From: Cristatella mucedo
Lineage: Eukaryota > Bryozoa > Phylactolaemata > Cristatellidae
Direction of reading: 5' to 3'
Assembly: GCA_009760855.2 (NCBI GenBank)
Contig: WPIO01000045.1
Span: forward strand, 2,561,501-2,625,500
Length of the DNA: 64,000 nucleotides
A program made the position numbers and the translations under genes. Below, one piece after another: positions 11,784 to 23,099 of this stretch (positions are counted from its first letter, which is position 1; each line of letters opens with the position of its first letter). The notes below the pieces were generated by a model. The model made no database searches. It was not told the origin of the DNA and saw only the letters and a list, made by a program, of their open reading frames with translations.

Positions 11784-13366
11784 CTAGTCGGCAGTTGGAG
11801 AGTAGATGTCGTTGCTTAAGAATTGTGGAAGCGAGTTCCACAGTCTAGGACCTGCAGAGCTAAAGCTTCTGTCGCCAACTGTCTTTAAGCGGAGGAATGG
11901 GACAGCTAATTTATTGTCCACACAGGACCTGAGGGCACGAACAGGCTGAAACTGATGCAGCAGTTCAGCTAGGTATGAAGGAGCCAAGCCGTGGCGGGCC
12001 TTGTGGGTCAGCTTAAGAACTTTGCTCGGTATTCTTTGCTCAACCGGCAACCATTCCAGCTCTTCCAGCAAAGGTGACACGTGCTCAAACCGCTGGGACT
12101 TGAAGACCAGCCTTGCAGCCATATTCATAGTCCACTGTAGTGGCATAATAGCTTTCTTTGGTAGCCCAGCCAAAAGGGAATTACAATAATCAAGCCAAGA
12201 CAGAAATAAAGAGCTAGTTAAATTTTTTACAAGCCACTGTGGGAGACAGCTCCTAATCTTGGATAAGGATCGGATGTGATGGCTAGCTGTAGAGGCAGTC
12301 TTCTGAATGAAGCTTTTGAAATTGAGGCAGCTGTCGAACACGACACCTATATTACGAGCACTTGGTGAAGGTCGCACAATAGCATCGCCTATTAGAACAG
12401 CAAAGCCTTTTAATCCAGCCACACGCTTAGGGTGTCCTATGAGAAGCAGTTCGGTTTTATCGTCATATAATTTCAGGAAGTTTTCCGACATCAAGGATCG
12501 AATATCGGCAAGGCAAGCATTCAGTTTCTCAGTTGCTGCAGCAGATTCCGACGGTTTAAATGACAAATACAACTGAGTATCGTCAGCATAGAAGTTATAT
12601 CCTATTCCATGGGCCTTAATCACTTTTACCAGAGGTTGCGTATAAATGGAGAACAGCAAGGAACCGAGTACAGACCCTTGAGGGACTCCACAGGTGACCC
12701 TTCTCATGCCTGAGACCTGACCCCCACACGACGCGGATTGAACACGATCAGACAAGAATGATTTAAACCACGCCAGTGCTTCGTCTGCCAGACCGATCGT
12801 TGTTCTCAGTCGTTCAAGCATAACTTCGTGATCAATGGTGTCGATGGCAGCAGACAGATCTAGCAGAGCTAGGGCAGTGACATTCCCGTCGTCGTTGCGG
12901 AGGAGAGCAGTTTCGGTAGAGTGCTGCCTCTTGAAACCTGATTGAAATGTTTCTGACATTCCATTATTTTCAATATGTTCAACTAGCTGCTTAGCAACAA
13001 TTTTTCAAGAATCTTTGATAAGAATGGAAGAAGTGAAACTGGACAATAGTTTGCTAGGAACTCCGTGTCTAATCCAGGCTTTTTTAGAATAGGTCTAATG
13101 ATTGCCGATTTGAAGGACTTGGGGACGATCCCTTTTCCCAAAGAAGCATTAATAATCTTGGTTATGGCAGGGCTAAGTTGGTCTGCAAGTGAAGACCACA
13201 GAGATGAAGGTATAGGGTCTTCAGGAGACGAGCTCTTTTTGCTAGACCTTATTAAGGCAGCCACATCACATGGAGAAACATGAGAGAATCTTTGAAGAAA
13301 GGTCACAGGTTGAGGAACGGCGATTGCTATGGTCGGAGGGGGCTTAATGGAGGCATGAATGTGCAC
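11784..13366 (-). pseudogene. Reverse transcriptase domain of family A LINE
   Basis: The domain is split over two open segments (12983-13366 and 11784-12959). The upstream one holds the RT entry region (DPIPSSLW, then LKKPGLD, then NYCPVSLLPFLSKILEK). The downstream one holds the palm: LLDLSAAIDTIDHEV with the first catalytic Asp, GVPQGSVLGSLLFSIYTQPL, then NFYADDTQLYLSF with the YADD catalytic pair, followed by the thumb and C-terminal region with SWLDYCNSLLAGLP and WLPVEQRI. The AA-I-D variant (usually AAFD) and the frameshift between the halves mark decay. It would synthesise cDNA by target-primed reverse transcription if intact. Confidence 0.9.
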
Positions 13367-13672
13367 AATTTGTTTAGTAAAGAAGGCTGAAAACTTTTCG
13401 GCTGAGCCCTTAATATCTGGGGAGTCAGACCTGACAGCATTGGCCAGTAAATGGTTTACTGTCTTATAAATCTGTTTAGTGTCCGACTGGTTAGAATTCA
13501 GCTATCTAATGAAAAAAGAAGCCCTGTTTTTTTAAGCTTTCGGGTGTAAACTCGGAGGAAGTCTTTGAAATTGACTAAATCTACCACAGACCCAGATTTT
13601 ACGAAACGTCATTCTGGCCTCTGCTTAACCCAGTGCATCTTAAGGAGTTTCTTTAAATTTAAAGGAATCTGC

Positions 13673-14530
13673 TCAACTCTGAACTCGGATAGAGCAAACG
13701 GGAGCATGCCGGTCAAGAGCACTCCTGGGTGTCATGTTCATCGCATCAGTGAGGGTATCGAGGATGCCGGGCGAGTGTGAATGCTGATCAAGAAGACCTG
13801 CCTCACAAACAGATTTCAAAAACTTGTCCATGTCAATGCTTTGTAAGTTACGTCGTTTGGCAAATTCGACATTGCCTTGCACGTACGAGGGAGCAGGAAC
13901 AGTAAACGAGACCGAACAATGATCTAAGAGGGTTAGTGGGCACACCACAAAGTCAGTGGGGAGGACATCCTTTGTGATCACGAGATCTAGAATGTGGCCA
14001 CCGACGTGGGTGCTATGATTAACGTGTTGGGCCAAGCCAAGATTCTCCAGACAGTCAAGAAATGAGCGAACCTGGCTGTTGCTAGGGTTGCCAACGTGAA
14101 TATTGAAGTCTCCTACAATCAGTAGTGGCCTGTCACACACAAATATTTTAGCGAGGAACTCTGACAACTCCTCTATAAACAAGTTTAGACAGCCAGAAGG
14201 AGGCCGGTATATCTCAACGGTGAGAGGCATTGTCTTTGATGAAGACCTGATAGCAACCGATTCAAACGATGACCCATGTAAGAAACTGCACATTTTATAG
14301 CCAAACGATTCGCGAACAGCAGTTGCAACCCCGCCACCAACCTTGTCAGAACGCATGGACTGATAGAATGAGAACCCGGGTGGGGTGGTCTCGGAAATAC
14401 AGCTACTGGAACAAGGGGTCATCCAGGTTTCGGTAAGCAGAAATGCATCTAGCTTCTCCTGGACCACCTGATCGCGAATAAGTAACCCCTTGGTTTTTAG
14501 CGAGCGGACATTTAGTAGGCGGAATTTAAG
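13673..14530 (-). pseudogene. AP-like endonuclease domain of family A LINE
   Basis: The minus frame starts with KFRLLNVRSLKTK upstream of the first Met (about 14530-14467). It continues with DAFLLTETWM (catalytic Glu of ETW), the GGVATAVRESF region, VGDFNIHV (GDFN motif), LDLVIT and LLDHCSVSF in the place of the SDH catalytic histidine motif. This is the exonuclease-endonuclease-phosphatase fold that nicks target DNA in non-LTR elements. It is separated from the RT by a roughly 300-base stretch with broken frames. Confidence 0.85.
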
Positions 14531-14889
14531 AGGCTGTCCAACAACTGGGCGACCGCGATGAAGTGGCTCGTATTCTCTACCGTTTGCGTCCGGCCAGGGG
14601 GACGCTGGCTCTTCGAATTTGAATTGGACCTTGGTAACGGCCGTGGGACGACGTTCACAACGTGCTGGGCTACAGCGGGTGGGCTACTACCGCAACAAGT
14701 ACTATTTAGCGCTTTCAACTTATGAGTCGTAGGTTTGATAGCCGAGCTGTTGATGGGGCGAACGCAGGATGCAGGTACGTTCTCACTGACCTGCTGGAGA
14801 AGGCCTGCCGGTAGGTATCGACTAATGGCGACATCGCATCTTATGCTAAGCAGGTCCTGTTTTGTGTAGCATATCCGTGGACAGCTCAT
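14512..14889 (-). pseudogene. N-terminal segment of family A LINE ORF
   Basis: A 125-codon frame containing YTKQDLLSIR, resembling the short leader found just before the endonuclease of many CR1/L2 ORF2 proteins. It is followed by a Pro/Ser-rich linker. It overlaps the endonuclease frame in another phase, so a frameshift lies near 14515. Confidence 0.55.
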
Positions 14890-15189
14890 AAATAGTCACA
14901 GCGAAGATAGCAGCGGAATACCCGAAGGTATTATGGAGAAATCAAGTAAAGGTCCACACCACGCTAGGAGTCGCCAGAGCCCGCTCTTTAGCGAGGGAGG
15001 AATATATAGGTGTATAACATGCATATATAGAACGTCTATATTGTTCGTGATTTACCTGCATTGTAAACGCTAGGGCTGGCGAATTCCAGGCTAAATTATT
15101 AACCTGCAATACTAGTGTCTACCTTATTTATGGACGACTTAAACTTAACTAGAAAATCAGTCCCACTGTTTCACGACTGAAAAAGTATG

Positions 15190-16120
15190 TGTGTTTCCGT
15201 CAGGGTCCTTTCGTGTCCGTCCGGGTCCTTCCGTGTCCGTCCGGGTCCTTCCATGTCCGTCCAGGTCCTTCCTATCTGCATGTGTCCACATGTGTCCACA
15301 TGTGTCCGCACGTGGCCGCACGCGTCCGCGCATGTCCGCACGTTTCCGTCCGTGTCCGTCCGTGTCCGTCCGTGTCCGTCCGTGTCCGTCCGTGTCCGTC
15401 CGTGTCCGTCCGTGTCCGTCCGTGTCCGTCCGTGTCCGTCCGTGTCCGTCCGTGTCCGTCCGTGTCCGTCCGTGTCCGTCCGTGTCCGTCCGTGTCCGCC
15501 CGGCTTCGTCCGTGTCCGCCCGGCTCCGTCCGTGTCCGTCCGTGTCCGTCCGGCTCCGTCCGTGTCCGTCCGTGTCCGTCCGTGTCCGTCCGTGTCCGTC
15601 CGTGTCCGTCCGTGTCCGTCCGTGTCCGTCCGTGTCCGTCCGTGTCCGTCCGTGTCCGTCCGTGTCCGTCCGTGTCCGTCCGTGTCCGTCCGTGTCCGTC
15701 GTGTCCGTCCGTGTCCGTCCGTGTCCGTCCGTGTCCGTCCGTGTCCGTCCGTGTGTCGTGTCCGTCCGTGTCCGTCCGTGTCCGTCCGTGTCCGTCCGTG
15801 TCCGTCCGTGTCCGTCCGTGTCCGTCCGTGTCCGTCCGTGTCCGTCCGTGTCCGTCCGTGTCCGCCCGGCTCCGTCCGTGTCCGTCCGTGTCCGTCCGTG
15901 TCCGTCCGTGTCCGTTTGTGTCCGTCCGTGTCCGCCCGGCTTCGTCCGTGTCCGCCCGGCTCCGTCCGTGTCCGTCCGGCTCCATCCGTGTCCGTCCGGC
16001 TCCGTCCCTGTCCGTCCGTGTCCGTCCGTGTCCGTCTGGCTCCGTCCCTGTCCGTCCGTGTCCGTCTATGTCCGTCCGTGTCCGTCTGTGTTCATGTGCA
16101 TCCATCTGTGTCCGTCAGGC
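15190..16120. repeat. CpG-dense 10-bp minisatellite
   Basis: The core 15341-16110 is about 77 copies of a decamer CGTGTCCGTC. It is preceded by a few 20-bp variant units (15200-15280) and by CATGTGTCCA-type variants (15281-15340). CGGCTCCGTC and CGGCTTCGTC variants cluster at about 15496-15560, 15861-15870 and 15930-16050, giving a higher-order pattern. Indels near 15700 and 15753 shift the register. Each unit holds two CpG sites. Because ten is not a multiple of three and the unit has no stop, several frames on both strands stay open for 270-370 codons, but they spell only the repeat. Confidence 0.97.
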
Positions 16121-16129
16121 TGACAGATG

Positions 16130-19100
16130 ACTTCCTGTTGTTCTTAGTATCAGAGACGGACAGAGATGGAAAGAGATGGACAGAGACAGCCGGAGAAGGA
16201 CAAAGACAGACGGAAGGAGAGGGACTCAGTCCGTCTTTCTTAGTCTTATGTCAGGATCTGGCACCCAGGACAACAGCCAGTCCTGGTTTCTCCGAGAATT
16301 CGGGACGGTCATGGAGGTGAAGACACACTGCCTCTTAAATAGTTTGACTTCAGACTGGTGCATTGGCAACACGACAAAGAAAAGACTAATCCTGCTGGTC
16401 CTGTGATCGATGATGAGGCTCACTCCATTAAATAGGCCAGGAAGCCGACAGGCTGCTTAAACTAATAATCGATTGCCCACCTGATTGAGAAATTCCAGAT
16501 GCATTTATGCTTCCCATGTGGCTCATTTACACATCACCTCAGCTTGCAGTCTGCCTCAGCTATGTGATACATGCTGGGCTTCTGGCCGTTCTGCCAGTGC
16601 CTATGTGGTACCTCAAAGCGACCACCCAGCCATTGCTAGATCCAGCAGGGCCGTCGGGTGCCTTGTCTTCATTTGGCTGGTCACTCAGCACTCGGCCTTA
16701 CCAACATAAGCAGCCTGTTCTATTCACTGGGCTTCTCAGAGACCCCACTGAGATATCCCTTCGGCTAGGCTAGAAGCTCTCAAAGCTTCCCTCCCTGTTC
16801 TCCTAATCGAAATGGTCAAAGTGCTCGGATCCCGGCTAGCCCTCGACGCATCCATCTCCAGGCCAGAGCCATCTCTTCCTGCTGCTGGGGATTGCTTCCT
16901 TGTGAAGCTCATGTGGCTCCCACAGGAGCAGCTGCTCATAGTCCACCACCAGGCCGAGTCAGTAGGGTCCCAGATACCTGCAAACAAAGGGGTGCTGATA
17001 CCACCTCATGGCAGAGATTCACTATCAATGCTGGAGCAAAGGCTGCTGAAGCTTTCTCGCCCTCTGCGAAAGCAGGTGTTCAGATAACAAGTATGGCCAG
17101 GATGACCATGGAGGTTCTTTATGCCAACCGACTGCCCTACTGTCCTTAGCACTTTAGCCTGAATCATGTGATATCTAATTTCTCCACTATCCTTCAGATT
17201 TATTCCCTTCTCATCGAATGCCTTCTGTTCACTTTCCATATGTCCTGTGCTTCAGCCCTGAACTAATACTATCGCAACAGTACACATACCTACTAAATTA
17301 CCCCCAGATTATTCATCAGCACTAAGCTTGAGCAGTGACCAGCCTGTCCATGATTACCGGTCAATCTAGATGTTTTTACTGGAAGCCCCTTTACCTGGTA
17401 CTTTACCAATACCACAGTCTTTCATTCCATTGACATCAGTTGGTGCTCTACCAGGCCCATCCTCCACGGGACCTACTGGCATTCCTCTCTCTCTTTTTGC
17501 CTTTGTGGACCTCTGTTTGCCTCACATACCGAGCTGCATACAGTATCTTCACTAGCCAGCGATCGCGGCCCCAGTCCACTTACTCAGGGAAGAATGGCCA
17601 TCACTTCGCCCATGACCTTTGCAGAGACTTTGAAGGGATGTGCCTCTGTTCCCGTCCACATCACTCTCTATGACGACCGAACAGGCCTGCTCTGGTTGAG
17701 GATCGATCTTGGGATCCGAGATGCGACTCGCACCGGCAGGTGCAGTTTGTTACCAACCGTTGGACTGCTAACAAGGAGATGTCTCTTTCCTTGCCGATCG
17801 TATTCTCTGGCGACATGCAGCTCCCATCGGAGGCAGAATCGCAGGCTCAGCCAGTTAGTAACAAGTACCTGGGCTCTCAATTTAAATGAACGTTCCCATC
17901 TCGGCTGGTACTGGGCATCTACCTCTTGTCAATGCAGTCCTAGTACGACGTCACACCACTCCTCCACAGAGCTTCTAGCAACTCTCTTGGAGCTGGCAGT
18001 CAGGTATGCCACCATCTGCTCATCATCAACCCAGGTGCAGGCATATCGCCTGGAACTGTAACAGCTGTGGTGACTTCGGCTACACCCATCAGCTTGTAAG
18101 ACTGGTTTCATGATCCTGATCCACAAGCAGGGTGACCACAGCCCAACCCAAATATTTTGACCTATCAGGTTACCTAGCAAGTTCTGGCCTGCACTACATA
18201 GGCTTCTCTCAGGCTTCCTAGCTCTAAGGCAAGCAAGCAAGCAGAAGGCTGTGTGCTGGTTTGCCTCAAGAAAAAGGGGGCTTCTTAGGAAATAAAAGCC
18301 TCCAGCTGTCTCCAGAAGTCTTTCCTGGTGAAGCACACCTTCAACAAGGCCAGTGATTGGCAGGGTGCCATTGGTGTCCACTGCTCATTCCTGAACATGC
18401 ACAATGCCTTCAGAAGTATTTCTCAGGTCTCTCTGCTTTGCCTGCACTAGCATGCCGGATTTGACTAGGCTTTCTGTGGGTTCATTAAGCTTCTCTATGC
18501 CAGCTTGCTACTGGAACTGCTAGTGTGCAACCAGCAGTTGTCAGCTTCCCGACAAGGACCAGTAGCCGACAGGGCCATCCCCTCCCCAGATCTTATTTGA
18601 TGAGGTGATAGATCAGGTCATTAGTCTCCCTGTCACCACCACTCATGACTGTCTTCAAGGTGGGCAATACCACTCTGTCTGTTTGTGCCCTGGCTAATGA
18701 CCTAACCTAATTTTGAGGAAGTCCACGGTACTGCAGGCCCTGGTGTAGGTGGCCTAGCAGGCCGTCTGAACTGGCAGAAAGGTTCTACCGTAAATGTTCT
18801 CCAAGCTCACCTGCTGCTGTGCGAAGGCCATGCATGCCTTCCTCCTCTTTCAGAGCTGAAGGATCCCTGAGATGCCCGTGAACCAGTCATGGACCCACTT
18901 ATAAAACCTGCATTGAGTCCTGCAGCCTAGGGCTTAATTAATTGTAGAAGGCCTGCTACTCCCCTTGCCAGGGGCATGTAGTTAGTGCAGCAAGCCTTCT
19001 CGTCTGCCTGGAAAAGCTGGATGCATAGCAGACTTACATTTTGAGGCAGCGTGATTACATCTGTCGGGTTTGACCTGGTGTCTCGGACTGCAATGATGCC

Positions 19101-19970
19101 TTTTGAGAAGGCTCTAATGGAGCTCTGCTGGTCCTTGTTTGGTGCGCCACACTTTCCCTCGGAAAACTTCTGTTGGCATCATGCTCTGCTGTAGGCATCA
19201 GCCTCATTCGCTTTATGACGAATGGGACGATTGTTCGATGCGTGCATGCCCTCAGCATATTTCGTTCCCAAATGAATGTAGGAGCCTAGCCACAGGCGAA
19301 GGCATTCACCGAACCATCATTAGTGTTTGTTGCATGTCGCCGTGAGACTAAGACTGCTCACGGTACATGAGAGCACATCCCTTCTGCCCTGGAAACGGGG
19401 TTGAACAAAATTCACTTGGGCCAAACAAATTTTCCTGGCGACTCTCTCTCTAGCCAGTTGTGACATCTCCAGTGAGTTAACTAACCTTAAAGAGATGCAA
19501 CACGAGCTCGGGCAGTGCATTTTTATATCTAATCTGTGAAATCTTGCCATGCTTTTGAAGGCCAGCCAGCACAGGACAGATCAGACGTTGCCTTACTGTT
19601 GACCGGCTAAAGACCTACGGCAATTGCGAGACAACACATTTTGGCCTGTCTTTTGGTGGTCTGTCCACCATGTGCCTGGACGTGCAGAGTGGGGCTGCTT
19701 CCAGGAGTCTGCCTACCCCGGGTCTGTTACCAGCCGCTGTCTATGCCAAATGATGTGGCAACTATATGCTGATCCACTGCCAGCCCATTGTGGATTTACA
19801 AGCAGGCCAAGTAAACTGACAGTATAATTGACAGAATGGGCTAATTCGCAGACTAATTGGAGCTCTTCCAGCAACCACAGGCTCCAGCCACTGGCTAGGT
19901 CAAGCCTAGGCTCTAGCCACCGGTCTGATTCTCCAGCCTGACATGGTCATCTTCAACCTTGATTGATCCT
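16130..19970 (+). mobile_element. GC-rich decayed non-LTR retrotransposon, R2/NeSL-like RT
   Basis: This block is distinctly more GC-rich than its surroundings. Between 18100 and 18800, in three successive frames, it has RT-like pieces in the right order: PQEKGGFLGNK (about 18260-18292), SFLNMHNAFRSIS (about 18385-18423) corresponding to the D.kNAFgSvpH palm motif of R2/NeSL-type elements, ILFDEVIDQVISLP (18590-18631), and ALANDL (about 18687-18704) in the place of the A-Y/F-A-DD motif. The frames differ, so it is broken, and the first catalytic Asp reads Asn. The upstream part (16.1-18.0 kb) and downstream part (19.0-19.97 kb) are assigned only by composition. Clade assignment is tentative. 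Confidence 0.45.
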
Positions 19971-22124
19971 AAATTGATCTTAATTTTTCCAGATGGCTTT
20001 AGCTTTTTGTTAGTTCCTTAATTGATTGGTTTAGTAAGGTGAGAAATTCGTAGTGTGAACTATTTTTCCGATTCTTGAATTTTGGAAAAAATGGATGAAA
20101 ATCAAATGACTTTAGTTTTAATATGTTTGATTAAAGCTTAAATTATCAACAATCTTCCTACACATTACACTCATTCGGCAATCCCACACTCAGGGACCAT
20201 AGGAGCTAGAGTTTAACATCATGTAAGTCGCTACAAATTGCAGGCAATTGTTTGAAGATCTGGAAAGTAAAAGTGATAATATTTAAAGCTTCTAAATGCT
20301 ATTTTACTTACTTTTTAGTTGGCATATTTTCTATCTTCGTGGTTTCAGATTGAAGACCTTACAAAAAGCTTGCTACATAAAAGTAGGCAGTAGTGATTAT
20401 CATTGTCTTTTTCCAGGTGGTACCTAAAAATAAAATTGTTTTGTAATTAAAACAACAAAGCTGAAATTGCAATACCTTATTTAATTAAGCAATAACATAG
20501 CTACCAAGATGATAGCTATAATGTCCATTTTAAAGTTGTGTACTGTTCTAAGATGCATAAACAATTTCCAATTCATTTGCAATTTTACATAAGAGCCTTA
20601 AGATAGGCTGTAGTACCTGTCTAAGAAATTTAATATTTGAATTACTTATAACACGCAGCATGAGTAATTGTTGAGATGCAATACGAAGTCAATGCTAAAG
20701 GGAGTCACTGCTGGTCTTTGAAAAACACACACGTTAGCACAGTGAAACAGTTCGGCCGGACTTAATTTCGGTATTCTCTTACTCAGTCTCTCAATTTTAC
20801 TTATTACTATCAGTTTTATTGCTATTTCATGAGTGAAAATGCTTACACAAGGGCTACTGTAGTGGTAAGGATGTGATTGGTTAAAAATAATTAGGACACT
20901 GCCATAAACTGACTAATATGAAAGATTAAGGGCTCCTGAATTCACCATGACATTACAGAAGAAGTGAAATAAAAGTGGGGTCACAAATAAAATTGCTGCC
21001 CAGTGCATACACCGTGACATGGCTGCACTACCAATACCGTTTCAAAATTTTGATGAAGCCAGTGGTTGGAAGGCTTGAACTTGATAAAGCACTTAGTGGC
21101 TTATTAAAGGAGGGAAGGATAAATTAAACATAACCTGACAGCAAGAATTGGGCCTGGCTTCGATTCAATTCAGAAGCCAATCTGGCAATAAATTAGAAAA
21201 TTCTTAAAGCAGCAATATAGTCAGTGAGTTGGCAGCTTTTGAAAGTAGTCGAGATTTTTATCACTGTGCTTCAGCTCTGTTGAGCTAGAGAACATGAAAC
21301 GTACCTCGGGTATGGTTGCCGCCTAGAAGCTCATGTAACAACTGGTTGGTAAATCATAGCAATCGATAGCGTTTTCCATCAGAAAAATATGCATCATGTC
21401 CCTTATAATAAGGCTCTAGGCACTACGGCATAGATTAAAGAAATAAACAGCCCGGCAACCCCAGAAAATTTCACCGGGTGAAGGATACGAGAGAGCTAGT
21501 GATATGGATGAACCTCCAAGTTTGTAAAGAAGAATAGAGTATGAGTGAGTAATAACATTTTGTAAGTCAAGCACCTTGCATGCTAAATTAAACCATGGTA
21601 AACAGAAAGCAAAACATCGACTTAGCAGAAGATCACTCAAGTCTACTCTGCATCTACTCAGCAAAAGTTAGCTGTCTTTGTGAAGGTATTGTTAACGATC
21701 ATAAGATGGGGTCTTCAGTGCTAATATTGCTCGGTGTTTTCATAAGTAGGAGTGCTTAGAGAAGTATTAATCACTCTACCAGTACCTGATATTCGATCAA
21801 CGCATAGAAAATAAGCTTCGGGTTTTCTGTTCGAACCAAACACTTGAAAAAATTCTTGAAAAAATTTCCAGATTGCTCACAGAGTACATGTCGACTTACA
21901 CTTGCCGTTGCATTTTTAGCATGGCCGCCTGAATAGCTCCAGGTTCAACCTTAGATTGCCTCATAAATGATACTGGAGAAAGAAGTGACAAATGCAACGT
22001 CCTTGGTAAGACGCAGTGTAGAACCAATGGGAGTAATAGCCAGTACTCACCGATCGGCAAAACCAGTAGCCACCACAAGCTTTCTTCCCAACGGTACAAA
22101 CTATCGTCATGAGAGAGCCGCCTC
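19971..22124. other. AT-rich stretch without recognisable gene
   Basis: No repeat family or domain was recognised. A small, less AT-rich patch at 21900-22120 next to the LINE tail has short open frames on both strands without recognisable homology. Confidence 0.4.
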
Positions 22125-23098
22125 AAAAGGTAATAATATTAATAACAATATTACGCTTGATAAATTGCCCTCAAAGAACTTAATCTCTTTCTAGGAGCTT
22201 TATGTTTGATATCGAAGAAACACGATTGAATAGTGAGTGGCACTGTTCTTAATAAACAACATGAATAACGTGGTTAGGCTGGACATGCCCAGGGTCAGCA
22301 TGCAAGTGTGCTACTGGCAGCATCCACCAGTGGCAGTATGCAAAAGCACATAAAAGACGAATTACATGGACCCACTAAATGCAGTCGTAAGAAGGTGTGT
22401 GTTTCAGTTCTTTTTAAATGGGTTCAAGTCAGGGGATGTCGTGACGGAAGTGGGAAGTGAGTGCCTGGCTTTCGGAGCATACGAACTAAGTGCACGGCCT
22501 CCAAAGGATTTGAGGCTTGTACGAGGTAATAATAGACAGTTAGATTCCGAAATGCTGGTGGTACAATGCTTAGCCTGGTGGTCAGTAGTTCTCTTAGGTA
22601 GCCTGGAGCCAAAGAATGAAGCGACTAAAAGTGAGCGAAAAACCTTGAATTCAATCCCTTGCTCGACTGGTAGATAGTGCACGACGGCGAGAAGTGGTGT
22701 GATATGGCAACAGTGAAGCTCACGACTGGCAAGCCAAGCTACAGAGTTTAGCACCAGGTGGAAGCCCCTGATTGCACATACCTGTAGGCCAGTAAGGAGT
22801 TAGTTGAGGAATCAAGACGGCATGTAAGAAATGCATGGAACAACATGACGTAATATTCCTATCTCAATAGGTCCACATTTTTTAAATGTTTGGTAGCTGA
22901 AAGTATGAAGACTCAATTGAGGAACTAATATGGCTGCCTAATGAAAGGTCACTTTGGAACAGGATACCAAGATTTTGTACATCTGCGACAGGAGATATGC
23001 TGGCAGAACCAATTTTGACCATTAAGTTTTCTAATTTCTGAATAGCAATTCGTTTGCCAATAACTACTAAGTCAATTGTATCGTCTTTTATATAGGTT
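22125..23098 (-). mobile_element. Family B LINE, 3' half
   Basis: In minus orientation the tail is at the low-coordinate end: degraded TTATTA repeats, then CTTGATAAATTGCCCTC and AATCTCTTTCTAGGAGC. The remainder reads back through the C-terminal RT (plus-strand complement at 22404-22754 encodes CHITPLLAVVHYLPVEQG- and RALSSYAPKA-like segments) to about 23098. There it abuts, head to head, another family B copy in the opposite orientation. It is frame-broken and dead. Confidence 0.8.
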
Positions 23099-23099
23099 T

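Larger units (their letters stand above)
11558..15010 (-). mobile_element. Family A CR1/L2-like non-LTR retrotransposon, near complete, inactivated
   Basis: A roughly 3.45-kb element in minus orientation. From 5' to 3' it has a 5' region (15010-14890), an N-terminal segment (14889-14512), an AP endonuclease (about 14530-13673), a reverse transcriptase (13366-11784) and a short 3' UTR ending in CATTA pentamers. The same order recurs in decayed form at 43705-47070 (plus) and at 28600-32690 (minus, interrupted). The frames are broken by frameshifts near 14515 and 13500 and between 13366 and 12959, so it cannot make one protein. Apart from these breaks it is the best-preserved LINE in the window. 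Confidence 0.9.

Noticed and set aside
15187-16320. Open frames of 277-377 codons in several frames on both strands
   Set aside because: They translate the 10-bp minisatellite in different registers (SVSVRVRPCP on plus, RTRTDTDGHG on minus). Openness follows from the lack of stop triplets in the unit, not from coding selection.
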